Assembly (NCBI GenBank): GCA_907163345.1
Contig: CAJQUN010000020.1
Span: 6,445,722-6,509,721, forward strand
DNA from: Haberlea rhodopensis
Lineage: Eukaryota; Streptophyta; Magnoliopsida; Lamiales; Gesneriaceae
DNA: 64,000 nucleotides
Reading direction: 5' to 3'
Shown here: in pieces, positions 12,540 through 25,258 of the stretch
Layout: every line of letters starts with the position of its first letter
Position numbering within the stretch: the stretch's first letter is position 1
Notes under the pieces: generated by a model
Told to the model about the DNA's origin: nothing
The model's input: the letters and a program-made list of their open reading frames with translations, nothing else
Database searches by the model: none
Translations under genes and position numbers: made by a program

Positions 12540-13060
12540 ACATAGCGGCATAACCCATCGCTATAGAATCAGCGGCATAAATCATCGCTATAGATATTCG
12601 GCGGTATGAATCATCGCCATATGATTAGCGGAACATACCATCGCTATATAGATATCCGGCGGTATGAACCATCGCCATAGATGTAGCGGAATGACCCATC
12701 GCTATGAATACCCGGAGGCATAAACCATCGACAATAGAATAGCGGAATGAACCATCGCTATGAATACCTGGCGACATAAACCATCGCCAATAGAATAGCC
12801 GATCATAGTCTTGTTACAGCAGTGTATTTTAATGCACCTCGCTTGTCATGACCGCGGCACTAATATCCCTCGCTTCGACATATAAGCGGCATTGAATAAC
12901 CTCGCTCAAATGCGACATGCGGCAATACCCTCACTTCAACATTTGGCGGCAAATATTCTTTCCTCGCTACGAAATGACAGCGGCAAGTATTCTATCATCG
13001 CGTCAAGTGACAGCGGCAAAGCATTTAAAATCATCGCTCGTCCATAACAGCGACTCATGG
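12540..13060. repeat. Degenerate tandem array of GCGG...CATCGC / CTCGCT units
   Basis: About ten units of 30-33 bp of the form AGCGG(C/A)AT(A/G)A-CCATCGC(T/C)AT run from 12540 to 12800. They are followed by longer units alternating CTCGCT and GCGGCA to 13060. The reverse-complement form (AGCGAGG...CCGCT) appears in the LTR of the gypsy element at 25259, so the motif is shared by two gypsy families. Confidence 0.75.
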
Positions 13061-13130
13061 GATGTTCACCAAGCATCCAATCTATATCTGCAACATAATA
13101 CATAATCCATATCCCAATATACATCACTAT

Positions 13131-13463
13131 GAGTGTATTTTAATGCACCTCGCTTCAAATGTGACATGCGGCAATACCCTGGCTTCAACATTTAGTGGCA
13201 AATCATTAACATCATCACTCCAATATATATGTAACCACAATGAGTGTATTTTAATGCACAAAGCTTCAAATGTGACATGCGGCAATACCCCGGCTTCAAC
13301 ATTTAGCGGCAAAGCATTAAAATCATCACTCCAATATATATGCAACCACAATGAGTGTATTTTAATGCACCTCGCTTCAAATGTGACATGCAGCAATACC
13401 CTCGCTTCAACATTTAGTGGCAAAGCATTAAAATCATCACTCCAATATATATGCAACCACAAT
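13131..13463. repeat. Three tandem copies of a 111-bp unit
   Basis: Units begin GAGTGTATTTTAATGCAC at about 13131, 13242 and 13353. Because 111 is a multiple of three, frames on both strands stay open and read as 37-residue repeats. These are artefacts, not genes. Confidence 0.85.
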
Positions 13464-13900
13464 GCATAATCCATAATGTATATAAAATACATGTTACCGT
13501 TTGGTGCCCGTCAGTCCTGGCCTTTGCCCTCCATGCCAAAGCGTCCCTACATGAACGATTCCAAACCATGAGCATATAATAATCCATATTCACCACAATA
13601 TGATTATAAAGGGTAAATGCATAAACCATAAGTACAAAGTACTTCCTGTATCCCAATGCATTTCAAAATGCCCCCTTTGGTTGTCCCTGTACCACAACTC
13701 ACAATCATAATCAACAGATTATATTATGATTCCTTAGATGTCATGACATATAATTGTTACATTATGATCACATATCATAAACGCACATAAGCAAAATAGT
13801 TGTGTCACACAACACTAACTACCATCATGCATAATTATGTGCTACTCATTTTCATCAATATATTCCTAGGCCCTCAACAGCCCCAAAGAGCAAACCACTT

Positions 13901-13911
13901 CTCTGATACCA
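13901..13911 (-). promoter_or_regulatory. Primer-binding site, tRNA-iMet type
   Basis: Minus strand TGGTATCAGAG, four nt inside the end of the 5' LTR (13916). This matches the 3' end of plant initiator Met tRNA as used by many LTR elements, and it fixes the element's orientation as minus. Confidence 0.85.
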
Positions 13912-13915
13912 ATAA

Positions 13916-16263
13916 TTTAAGGACCCCCGTGCCCTTAACCCGTTATTAGTGTATTAACCCTTTGCCATTAGTGCATGCAATCATGTTATCAGGGGAAAAA
14001 GATTACATGCAACCCTAGCATGAAATACCATTTATAAAATTTCTTACATTATTTCATATAATGTCTAAACTTTCCCCCAACATAATCCATAAACATAATA
14101 TGCACCTTTATACATACACTAACATGCTCTCAATTCATTTTTGCAATTCCTAAGTAATTGCATGCAACACATATATGAAAAGAGAAAGGCCATTGCCTTC
14201 TTTATACAACCCATATACACATAATAGTGCTCACATGCGAGCATCGAATAAGTATACGTGTATCCAATGTATAAAGTATCATGCTCAATACCGTCATTGG
14301 TACTTCGATCCAGGAAGCACCTCCAATCCATAGCTCGAGCTCAACTCCAAAGCCATCGATGTAGATATTCACCTGCCCCAACAGAGACAGCCCCAACACG
14401 GGGTGAGCATACCAATATCACTAATACAATAAGCACATTATTACAATTCATAATTTACACAATGTAAAGGCTATGAATATTAAAATACACTCCATGGATG
14501 GCATCATCCTCATCCGGGATCCCCTGTGCTGTTCCTGTTCTCAAAATAATCGAAACCATCAAATTCTCAAATGCTAGTTAATCACCTCATTGATTAACTA
14601 AACCCATTCTTTCCATGCCAGTTTCATAATCAAACATGATTAAATCATCAACAAATGATTATAGATATCATATATATCTAACCAATGGTTCCATACTTTT
14701 ATTTCGTCGCTCGCTCCACAATAGCGGCATTTTAACCTCACGCATGCTCCAGAGCAGTGGCGTCATAACCGATGTTCGCTCAAAGACGACAACATCCTAA
14801 TCATTGATCGCTCAAGCGCGGTATCATATAATTCCCTATGTCTAACCATTTATTGCAATATAATGTATCATGCATTCAACAATTGCAATTATATAAAAGG
14901 GCTATGCTCGTACGTCATACGTACCTTATAATTCTGTAGTTCGAGTCCAACCTTGCCTGAGTTCCACGACCCGATGAATTATGTGCTAACACATAAATAA
15001 CTCACAATCAAACATAAGCATGCAATCCCGTGCCCAAGCACGTTCGCCACCTCTAAACCCATCTTCAATCCATGACGATTAACCATTTTAAAAGACTCCG
15101 GCTAAGCATGCATAATACCCAAAATAATCCATTTCAAATGATCAAAGGTTAGACAATTACTCAACCGAGTATTCCATTTTATTATTAAAATTTGGCTCCA
15201 ACCATTCCATTTTAAAGGTATAGCGTTCCCATTGGAATGTAGACATTGCCCAAAATCGGTTAATTAAACCACGTTTCCAAAATCCCGACATTTTCCAACA
15301 TTTTTGAAAAATAAAAGGGAACAGGGCCGCGAACGATCGGCGCCAAGACGCGATCGATCGCCATAACCTACTGCCCAAAAATAAACATTCTGCGATCGAT
15401 CGCTAGATCTCGCGATCGATTGCCAAGACCCCTGCGATCGATGGCCCACTTTTCGCGATCGATCACCGCTACTGCTCATCGCCTTCCCAAATCAGTAATA
15501 TGTCGCAACGGCGCCAAGCCGCGATCAATCGCGATCTGTGGGTTTCTGAAAAAATCGAGCTTGGTGTTTTTCACACCCAAACTCAAAACCAACACCCCAT
15601 ACAACTTCAACACCTCAAATACATCATTTAAAACCAATAAAAACTCCAAAAACTTAACTTTGGACTTTTATCAAACACCCCCCAATTTCCAAACCCAACA
15701 AAATACTCAACCAAAATCCACCATAGTACTATCAAATAGAAGATAAGAACGAGGGGAAGAACAATACCTTATTATCTTCGAGAAATCCGGCTCCCGAGCC
15801 AAGCTTCTAGCCATTTTTTACCAAAGGGAGAAAAGAGGGGTTTGGGGGAGTGGGGAAATCGCAGGTGAGAGGAGAGAGGGAGGGAGGAGAGTTCGAGCAA
15901 TCACGAAACATCGAGTCCACTTGGTATATATAGTACCAAGACTCCAAAATATCAATACCTCCACAAATACATCATGATTAATTAAAAATCATCTGTTTTC
16001 AAAAATTATCTCTCCAACTCAAATTCTCAATACCATCACCAATACAAAGTACCCCGGGCCCCAGATACCACCAAAAACCTAATTCCACTGTTTTTCACCA
16101 CGATGAGAATACAATCTCAACATTTGGATCCAGCGATCCCAAATATCCGATTTAACCATCTTCGGAAGTCCCAACACCGCAATTAATTCATAATTGCCTC
16201 AATTAAAATCCATTAAGGATCATACCACACCGGGATTAACACCATTAATCCCCGGGCATCACA
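13916..16263 (-). repeat. 5' LTR of the gypsy element (2.35 kb)
   Basis: Partner of 6138-8468. It starts TGTGATGCCC at 16263. The last bases read CTTAAA rather than CTTACA, so the terminal CA is mutated. It contains the second palindrome cluster at 15349-15535. Confidence 0.9.
15349..15535. repeat. GCGATCGATCGC palindrome cluster, second LTR
   Basis: Counterpart of 7549-7735. Several units carry C-to-T or G-to-A changes, as expected from deamination of methylated CpG. Confidence 0.8.
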
Positions 16264-16625
16264 TCGGACATCATCCACTTGCGATTATGGTTTGTGTATC
16301 ACATTATTTTTCTATCTTTCGTGCATCGGTGACTGATTTTAATTTTTCGTGCATTTATTACTGATTTTCAATTTTCGTGCATCAGTAGCTGATTTTAATT
16401 TTCATGCATCAGTTACTGATCTTTTCGTGCATCAGTTACTGATTATTCAATTTTTGGTGCACCAGTTACTGTTAATAATTTTCATGCACCGGTTATTTTT
16501 TTGTAATTATCATGCATCAGTTATTTTTATAATTTTTGTGCACAAATTAATTTTTCTCTGAGTCATCTTCTTCGTTGCAAGTTTCAGACTATAAATTCTT
16601 AAATGAGCAAAGAAGCACAGACACC
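16264..16625. repeat. Right arm of inverted-repeat element
   Basis: About eight units carrying TTTTCGTGCATCAGTTACTG, the reverse complement of the left-arm minisatellite (5695-6125). They are followed by GAGTCATCTTCTTCG...TGCAAGT...CAGACT, which mirrors 5640-5705. No gene is seen. Confidence 0.75.
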
Positions 16626-16659
16626 AATGCATTATAACTAAAAAAACCTGAAAATGCAA

Positions 16660-16735
16660 CAAACGTTATATATATATCTATATATATATATATATACTCT
16701 TACACACATACACATACAAACACACACACATATCG
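16660..16735. repeat. TA then CA microsatellite
   Basis: A run of TATATA followed by ACACACATACACATACAAACACACAC. Confidence 0.9.
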
Positions 16736-16818
16736 GAATTGGAAAAAAATATGGAACGAAGTGATGAAATGAAAAATTGAAGAGATGAAGAGAAAAACCA
16801 ACTGTAAGAAACCGTAAC

Positions 16819-17045
16819 TGGCGAGAGAGATTTACGAGGAGAATTGAATCGCAGTGGTGAAAGAAAGAGATTGAACAAAGTGCTGAAAGTGAGAGATTAA
16901 AAATTTTTGAGATTGCCACATTTTCGTATTAATGACACTTTTGTCATTTTAACATAAAGTTGACTTAAATGATTGCAAGTTTTTTTCCTGGACTAGGATG
17001 AATAAAGTTTTACCATTGGGTACCGGCCTGAACTTTCCCATATTT
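16819..17045. repeat. Outer part of the right arm, repeated at 1-230
   Basis: Direct repeat of 1-230, ending near GAACTTTCCC. A weaker third match, sharing GGACTAGGAT, TAAGTTT and GTACCGGCC, is at 35190-35335. It is probably the terminal segment of the same mobile family. Confidence 0.6.
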
Positions 17046-17049
17046 TTTT

Positions 17050-18050
17050 GTAATATATTTTCGGTCAATGATGTGGTTGGATGATCTAGATCATGCGGAC
17101 GAATTGTCGTATCTTTAGGTGTGAACATAAAGTCTCGAATTGTTATAACCTGAGAATACAAAGGTTAAAGAGACACTGAGGTCATCCTCGGTGGGGCCAC
17201 TCTGACGATCAAGTCAGTGCTAAAAAAAATAAGTGAAACAAAAAACAAACAAGCAAGGGTTTGAGGATTCCTCACGATATGATTAAGAATCGTATCAAGA
17301 ACATTGTAATATATATAGAGTATTTTTTGGAGCAAATGAAATTGTCATTCCTTCGTCGGTTTGTATTTATAGTGATGGTTTCAGCAGTTATTCCTCGCCA
17401 AATCCGGAGCACGGTCTACCACGATCAACTCATAACGTTCCCGAGAAATCTGCACCCGTTATTCACCACTAATGCATGTCCAACCCTTCGTGTTGACCAG
17501 CCGTTACACCGGTGTCTTGCGCCATTGTTCGACCCCTTGACCCTATGAGGCATCTCTTTTACTCGGATTGCCTACTCAGCTATGATGTGTAAGGTTGCTC
17601 TACGAAAATCGAGACAACTTGTATTTTACTCGATGTGACGTGTTTTTCCATAACATCAATTACAATATAATATTTTTTCTACAAAAATATATTCCAATAC
17701 TCTAATTTTTTTAGTACAAAATACATTAATTGGGTGGAAGGGAAGACTCGAACACAATACATCCTCCCACAAAAAGAGTAATATATGACACTCAAACCAA
17801 ATGTTGGTGGCCTAATACTCTATTTTTTTTATAAACCTAAACACAAATTTAATATGTATACCATTATCACTGGAGGGGACATCATAGAACGTAAGAAAAC
17901 ATATCAAAGAAACTGAAATTTTGACAAATCAATATATTAATTTATTAGTAATAAATGGATTTCATATGGAATCAAAAAGGCCACAATGTAGAGACTGAAG
18001 TGATTACTTTGAATGGCCCGTGGTTAATATATCGTGTTCACAATATCAAA
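17050..18050. other. No gene seen
   Basis: A moderately G/C-richer stretch at 17165-17560 has open frames of up to 95 codons but no recognisable motif. The rest is AT-rich. Nothing here is supported as a gene. Confidence 0.5.
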
Positions 18051-18051
18051 T

Positions 18052-18909
18052 TGTTGTTTCTATATATTTAAATAGACGAATTGAATTAGTTTAACAATCA
18101 CTGATTGAAAAATATAAGTTATGCTGAAATACAAAAACAGTAGAACTTACAGTAACCGTTTATAAACTGTAAAAGCATAATAAGAAATTGGAAATGGTTC
18201 TGGAAGAGACCACATCAAGCCGTGTGCCCATAAACTCAAATTTTCCCTACTTAGCTTATGGCTTCCTGGACATTTGAGTTCCTATGTACAACGTGCAATC
18301 ACCTCTGTTCAGATTGACGCATAACTTCGAGCAGATTACTTCGAACACTAGTAGTGTGTTGTACACTCAAACAAAATGTTATATGTATCTACACAAAAAT
18401 TTTGGATAGATGAAACAAAAGAGCTGGAGCAGCTTTGATAAGTGCATTTTTGCACTTATTATTTCTTTCGTTTCTTTTGAATTGATGTTGGTTTTTCGAT
18501 CAGAATTATGTGTTTTGTGTTGTTTTTGTGTGTTTAGGAAGTTAGATGATGATAAAGGATAAGATGATGAAAAGAGCATGGATTAACAAGAAAATGGTGG
18601 AACAATGTGAAGGCAAGTCAAAGGAATGATGAAAAGATGAGCCAAGAAGAAGAATTGGAGTAGAGATCAGTCTCTACAAATACAGAGATCGATCTCTGTA
18701 GAAAACAAAGAGGCAACGACCCATCCTGACGAAGGAACGACCGATCTCTAGAGGTAGTGTGTTGGGAAACAAATCATAAGTGTCTCAAAATTCCATTGTA
18801 TGATTTCTTTAGCCAATTTACCATTCAAATTAACTCACCAAATTTTGTTCTCATTAACAAAACATCTGGGCTTTTCAATAATTAATATTTTCAATAATTA
18901 ATTCCAACA
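18052..18909 (-). repeat. 3' LTR of a copia element, split by another LTR fragment
   Basis: Minus strand starts TGTTGGAATTAAT at 18909, directly after the purine tract ATGTGGGGGAT (18920-18910). It ends AACAACA near 18052. The first ~140 bp (18909-18770) match 37464-37620, and the last ~385 bp (18436-18052) match 37840-38250. The block 18437-18769 is foreign and interrupts it. Confidence 0.75.
18437..18769. mobile_element. Fragment of an unrelated LTR nested in the copia LTR
   Basis: Begins TGATAAGTGCATTTTTGCAC, a start I associate with Athila/Tat-type gypsy LTRs. It contains palindromes AGAGATCGATCTCT (near 18683-18698) and GAGATCAGTCTC. It has no partner LTR or coding region in the window and is truncated. 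Confidence 0.45.
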
Positions 18910-19474
18910 ATCCCCCACATGAATGCAATATGGCGAAAAAAATACACAACGCACCAAGATGAAGATTTGAGAGTACTTTGAGAATTCACTGGATCAGGAT
19001 AGATGGTGGTTAACCTTGAACCTTCCTTAGTGAAGTATCATCGGATATACTTGTCAACCATTGGGTGTGATGCCTTGAACTGTTCGACATTTCATGTATA
19101 TCAAGACAACAATACTCACAATCTTCATCTCCATATATTATTGGTTATTTCGTTGTTGTCCATTTTGGCCCTGGACTGCCTTGGTTGTTTCATCGAATGC
19201 TCTAGTGATTTAGCCCTTGGGTCATCTCATAGAAGCGACCCCTTCACATTCGATATATGCGATTTCTCCTAAGGAATAATCCCGTCTTACCCCTACTTTA
19301 TCAGCTCGAGATAGAAGAATCATTAAGAGCATGAGCTCAGCCTTCCCAAAATACAGGTCTATCACTCTTTCATCACAGGAATATGCAAGGAACTCAATTT
19401 CCTGAGTGCTTTGTTTGATCCCCACCCCCGCCCACCCCCAATTCGGTTTTCCTTTTGAACCTGCAAATTGGATT

Positions 19475-22400
19475 TTACAATTCAGGTTGGGTTGCCATCA
19501 TTGTTGGATTTATGGGCTTCAACCACATTCCCCTCGATGAAATATCTACTCGGTCTCTCGTTAAACCTTTCTTTAATGGGTCCGCAATGTTTTCTTTAGA
19601 CTTCACATAATCTAAAGAAATAACACCGGTTTTCAGTAGATTTCTCACGGATTTATATTTCTGACGTATGTGTCTAGATTTCTCATTATACACATTGTTT
19701 TGTGCTCTTCCCATAGCTGACTATCATGTGCACGCTAATGGGTGGCACATGTTTTGACAACATTGGAATGTCCTCCAAGAAACTCCGAAGCCAATCAGCT
19801 TCTTCTGCTGCAAGATCTAAAGCTATGATTCTGATTCCATAGTTGATCTTGCAATGCACGTCTGTTTGCATGATTTCCATGAAACAACTGCATCTCCAAT
19901 TATACAGATATATCCACTCGAGGACTTTATATTCTTGGAGTCCGATATCCAATTCACGTCTGAGTACCCTTCAATTACTGCTTGACATCGCGTATAATGT
20001 AGTCCGTAGTTAGTAGTGTATCTTAGATGTCTAAGAACTCGAACTACTGCCTTCCAGTGCTCATAACTGGGATTACTCATATATCTGCTCAATCTGTTGA
20101 CTGAGTTATATCATATCCAGTGCAGTCCATGGGGTACATGAGACTACATATGACCTTAAAGTACTCAAGTTGTTGCACACCTTCTCCACGATTATTGCAA
20201 ATATTTGACACCACCTCCATAGGTGTTCTCGCGATGGTATTATTTCCCTTGTCAAACTTGTAAAGTATCTTCTCGACATAATGACTCTAGGAGAGAGAAT
20301 AGTCATTTGCATATTTGGTGATCTTCATCCCAAGAATCACATCTGCAGGATCTAGGTCTTTCATCTCAAAATTTTACGATAACATTTCTTGGTAATTTAA
20401 TGTTATTGTTATTACCAACAATTATCATGTCATCCACGTAGAGACATACTATTACATAGTTGTATTGTCTCCTTTCACGTAGACACATTTATCGCATTGG
20501 TTTGTTTTAAACCCATTTGAAAGCATGGCGCTATCAAACTTTTCGTGCCATTGTTTAGGTGATTGTTTTAATCGATACAAGAATTTCACAACTCTACACA
20601 CCTTCGTTTCTTTAACTGGAACTACAAACCCTTCAGGTTGGTCCATGTAAACCTCCTCTTCTAACTCTCCATTTAGAAAAAAAAACTATTTTTATATCCA
20701 TTTGATGGATCTCTAGATTATATAATGCAGCAAATGCAATTATTAACATTATCGATATTTTCCTGGATACATGAGCATATGTGTCGAAATAATCAAAACC
20801 TTGAGTTTGTCTGTAGCTTTTGACTATAAGTCTAGCCTTGTACTTATCTACTGTACCATCAGCTTTCATCTTCATCTTGAAGATCCACTTGTGGACTAGT
20901 GGTTTACAACCTGCAGGAAGATCCACTACTTCCCAAGTATGATTATGTAAGATAGATTATATCTCACTGTTCACGGCTTCTTTCCAAAGATATCTTCAAA
21001 GAATGAAACATCCCTAGTCTTAACGATAGTATTTATATGCATTTCAGCATTATATGACTTGTTTACCAATAAATACACAATCCACTGTCTTAGGTCCTAT
21101 CCTAGTCCGTTTAGGAGGAGGAATTTGAACATTTGCTAGACAGCCACAAACCCTTGAAAACTTGTATCTAGGTGCGCGACCTTTCCACAATTCATAAGGC
21201 GTTTTATCCAACTTTTTATGTGGTACTCTGTTTAGCACATAGTTGGTGGAAAGCAGAGCTTCTCCCCACAAGTTCCGAGGTAAGTCAGAATTTATAAGCA
21301 TTGTATTCATCATTTCCTTAAGCGTTATATTCTTCCTTTCAGCAATACCATTTTGCTGGGGAGAATATGGCGCAGTGGTTTGATGAATAATGACACTCTC
21401 AGCACATATTTGTGCAAATGGTGACTCATATTCACCGTCTCAGTCACTTCGAAGAATTTTAATCCTTCTATCGAGTTGATTCTCAACTTCATTCTTGTAG
21501 TGAATGCACATGTTTATTGCTTTGTCTTTACTTCTCATTAAGAGACATAACAATATCTTGTACAATCATCGATAAAAGTTATGAACTATTTTTTACCGTC
21601 TAACATCTGTATGTATCAAGTTTAACGATTCAGTGTTTCGCTCAATCGAGTGGAATGAAGTTGGTTAATTTGACATCTACACAAGTCTCACACTTGTGAT
21701 TATGACTGATGTTAAATTTTGTAATAGATTAAGAGACATTAGCCTTTGTAAGGACTTATAATTCACATGTCCTAATCTAGCATGCCACGAATGGCAACAT
21801 TCATTACATTAATTGTGCTAGCCTCATTGGCTGCATTTACATCAATCTCAACTTATACTAGACTTAGCATTAGGAGCTTAAGTCATTACAGTCATCTTGA
21901 AGAGGTTATTTGCCAAGTAGCATTTGCCCACGAACATACCACCCTTGGATAGAATGACTTTGTCGGATTCAAACACAAGCCTAAAGCCTTTCTTGTTCAG
22001 CACTACTCTCGAGATGAGATTCTTCCTGATCTCTGGCACGTGGATCACCTCGGTAAGATTCAACTCTTTGCCAGAAGTCATTTTTAGCACAACCGTCCAT
22101 TTGCCTTCAACTTTTGAGACTGCTGAATTCCCATGTAGCAGTGCTCATAGTTTACCAGTTGATAGGTCTTGAACATCTATTTGTTGGCGCATATATGGCG
22201 AGTAGCCCCAATGGCCACCCACCGTTCCTTGGAATTCCCACCAACAAGGTTCACCTCTGACACCACAGCAGTCAGATGCATGTCATCCATGTCGGAGCTC
22301 AGGTTGTCCTCAGCAATGTGGGCATGAGCAGGTATCTTGTCTTTGCCTTTGTTTGGGACTATATTCCTTTTACCCTCGTTGGTTTGGCGTTGAGTGTGGT

Positions 22401-23040
22401 CATTGGCCTTATAGTTAGGTTTACCGCATACGTAACAGTCACCGGTGAACCTCTTGTTCTAAGTATCTCCCTTGGAATTTTTGCACTTATTCCCACGGGA
22501 GTTGTCCTCAACTTCAATCATGTTGGCCTTGGAAATCATTCCAATTGATTTCTTGTCAACTTTTCGGTTGTCTTGCTCGATGCGGAGCCTCCTGATAAGG
22601 TCATTGAGACTCATCATCTTTCGCTTGTGCTTCAGGTGGTTCTTGAAGTCCTTCCAAGATGTCAGTAATTTTTCAATCATCATCGCCACTTGCGGGGCAC
22701 CATTTAGCCCCATACCGTCGGCAGCAAGTTCATGATATATCAGCTGCATCTCTGGGCATTGCTCAACAACGCTTGCCATCTACCATTCGATAGTCATGGA
22801 ATCGTCAGACTACTTTGCACCCGCATCGTCAACTTTATAATTCATTTCTAACGATTTCCAAATATCCTTCGCAGTTTCTTTGGGGGAATACACATTGAAA
22901 AGTGCATTGTCAAGAGAATTCAGTACGTAGTTGTGACAGAGGTAGTCGACATTCATCCATGATTCGACTATTACAGCATATTGAGTTAATCTCAGCAGGT
23001 GTTTCTCCATACAGCAGTCCAGGATTTCTTGTTCGGAATT
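19475..23040 (-). pseudogene. Decayed Ty1/copia gag-pol (Tnt1-like)
   Basis: Domains in copia order on the minus strand, broken by many frameshifts and stops. Gag (23010-22459) has DYLCHNYVLNSLDNALFNVY. The pre-integrase segment follows (22090-21880, ending MFVGKCYLANNLFKM). The integrase C-terminal part (21313-21050) has LWGEALLSTNYVLNRVPHKK. Reverse transcriptase (20926-20452) has HKWIFKMKMKADGTVDKYKA and CRVVKFLYRLKQSPKQWHEK; a YVDD-type box is not clear. RNase H (20092-19475) has GYSDVNW and a final ENIADPLKKGL. The order gag, integrase, RT, RNase H defines copia. The 3' LTR is at 18052-18909. The 5' end is lost at about 23040, where pararetrovirus sequence begins. No function is possible. 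Confidence 0.85.
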
Positions 23041-25258
23041 ATGGAGAAATCAAATGAGGAAAGCCAATATTGGTGATCAATTATAAAGGGATCAATGAAA
23101 TTTTAGAGTTCGATATATATTTTATCCCAAGCAGAGAACATTTGGTAAATAGCATCAAGTATGCCAAAGTGTTTTCTAAGTTTGATTGCAAATATGGATT
23201 CTACCAGATTAAAATGGAGGAAGCAAGCAGAAAGTTTATAGCATTCTCCACACCACAAGGACATTATATCTGAATGTTATGCCAATGGGATTGATAAATG
23301 CTCCCCAGATATATCAAAGAAAGATGGATAATCTTTTCAAAGATTACTTAATCTTCATGTTCGTTTATATTGACGACTTCCTCATAGTGTCAAAAAACAT
23401 GAAAGAACATCTTAAACATTTGGAAATCTTTTCAGATGTTTGTTACAAAGAAGGATTAGTGCTTTCCGGAAAGAAAGCAGTGATTGCTACAAGACAGATC
23501 GAGTTTCTTGGAATCGAGATCGACGAATCTTGTATCATCCTGCAGAATCATATTGTTGAAAAATGTACAAGGATATCCGGATGACCTCAAGGATATAAAG
23601 CAACTTCAGAGTTTTTTAGGAGTTGTTAATTTTGCTGGAATGTTCATCAACAATCTAGCAAACCACATGAATGTGTTTAGTCCAGTACTCAATAAAGATG
23701 TTAAGTTTGAGTGGAATGAAGATCACAAACAAGCTATCAAACAGCTTAAAGAAGTTTGTAGGCAACTACCAAAGCTTGCAATTCCAAACGACGAGGATGA
23801 ACTGGTATTATACACAGATGTCAGCGATCATTGGTGGGCTGCAGTACTTATGAAGGCCACATCAGATGGAGAAGTGCCATGCATATATTACAACGGTCTA
23901 TTTGACAACAACGAAGTTATCAGATGGCACATCAACGAAAAAGAATTCTTTGAAGTTTGAATTGTTCTTACTTGCAAAAAAATTCATCTTAAAATAGATC
24001 ATACTAGTGTTAAGTCTTTTCTGAAAAATAAAATTGAATTAAAACCAGAAAAGGCTAGACTATTAAGATGGCAAGCTGAATGCCAATATTATGATTATGA
24101 TATTGTCATAGTGAAATATGATAAAAAATATTCTTGCAGATTTCTTAACACGGGATGGAGGGACACATTGCTAGCGATACCCTCAAACGAGTAAGAGATC
24201 TCAGGGAAAACGTGGAGATCCTGGAACGAGACTTTGGGACACTTTGTCTCAATACTGAGGTCGCAATATTGTTTCGACGAGCAGATCAGGAACTTGGTAC
24301 TGGTCCCTTACGAGCATGCTTTTGGGACCATGAACGTTTGTTTGAAGTCTTGAAAGGGTCAATCCTTCAGGTTGCACCACCAACGGTGCAGAAAGAAGTG
24401 TTTAGATAACGGGGCTCATCTAACCCGGAGGCAAGGGATTCAAGTACCCCTGTCACGAGTGCTGCAGATGATGCATTCCTTGATGATGTAAAAGTTGTAG
24501 CGAATACTGAGGGTCAGGTGTTATCATAATCTGAACCTTCAAGTCAACCCAGCACCTCTGGGGTAAAAGAAGAGGAGTTGAATCTTAGGCCAATGACTGG
24601 CAATTCTAAGGTTCAAACTAACGATGATTTGATTTCTTCACCTATGCACGATACCAACTTACTTGGGAGAAACTAATTACCAGGCGAGGTATCAACCCAG
24701 ACAAATTTATAGTTGATATCACCATAAAATATCCGAGAGTTTGGATGAAACTAGGCAGCCATCCAAACGATGTTCAAGTATACCGTGGCACCAGCATTCT
24801 CTGAAATTTCAAAATTAGCAAAATAGATCAGAGAAGCTGTTAATGAGACTTGGGCCAATAATCCACATTTGGCCATAGGAGATATCTTGGAGTTGTATTT
24901 TTTTAGTGCTGCTCCAGAACCAGCGAAGAAAGGCTTCATTGAAGCTTTTCATTTTATCAAGCTCAGAAGACCAGACGAAAACGCCTTAAAAAATACAAAA
25001 TGACTCTACCAGAAGGTATACCAATTTTGGCTAGGACTATCACGGAATATGAAGTTTCAACCAGACGTGCATGGGGTCTTTGGGTTTGTCTAATGGAAAT
25101 GGACAAAGTCAAATACTCATTCAAGTTCTTTCAGAATTCAGGCAACGGAACTTTCATGCTGAATTCCATGACAGGAACCTCCACAAGATTTGCAGAAGAA
25201 CTCTTCGAAACAAAACGAAGGATTCTTCAGGGAAAACAAGATTCTTGCGGGAAAATAA
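23041..25258 (+). pseudogene. Endogenous pararetrovirus copy 1, RT-RNase H and C-terminal region
   Basis: Reverse transcriptase runs from about 23045, with FSKFDCKYGFYQIKME, the active-site YIDD at 23366-23377, and QSFLGVVNFAGMFINNLANH. RNase H follows (ELVLYTDVSDHWWAAVLMKA, then WHINEKEF). No integrase is present, which points to Caulimoviridae rather than an LTR element. A coiled region follows (24155-24409), then a C-terminal piece (25000-25258) in the place of a caulimovirid inclusion-body/transactivator protein. That role is a guess from position. There are frameshifts near 23565-23580 and stops near 23275, 23958 and 24408. The copy is interrupted at 25258 by the gypsy element and resumes at 33993. 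It is not functional. Confidence 0.8.

Larger units (their letters stand above)
6138..16263 (-). mobile_element. Ty3/gypsy-type LTR element, LARD-like, no pol, 10.1 kb
   Basis: Minus-strand element bounded by two long direct repeats (LTRs 13916-16263 and 6138-8468) starting TGTGATGCCC. A tRNA-iMet primer site lies inside the 5' LTR and a purine tract lies before the 3' LTR. Flanking 5-mers TCGAA (6133-6137) and TCGGA (16264-16268) look like a target duplication with one change. The interior, about 3.9 kb once the insert at 10583-12131 is removed, shows no gag, protease, RT or integrase motif in any frame. It is dominated by tandem repeats. The LTR start, PBS and purine tract match the chromovirus layout of the element at 25259. 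This is best read as a large non-autonomous derivative (LARD) that would need proteins from a relative. A fully decayed coding region cannot be excluded. Confidence 0.85.

Noticed and set aside
12540..13470. Possible CRISPR-like array
   Set aside because: Units are contiguous, imperfect and lack unique spacers; the context is a plant LTR element.
13062..13492. Frames on both strands with a 37-residue repeat
   Set aside because: The 111-bp tandem repeat is a multiple of three, so frames stay open by chance. Both strands are equally open.
22276..22735. Plus-strand frames of about 90 codons
   Set aside because: They are antisense to copia gag.
23041..25258. Interpreting the RT-RNase H here as a gypsy pol
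   Set aside because: No integrase follows, while a promoter and leader do, and related copies have a movement-protein region and caulimovirid capsid finger.
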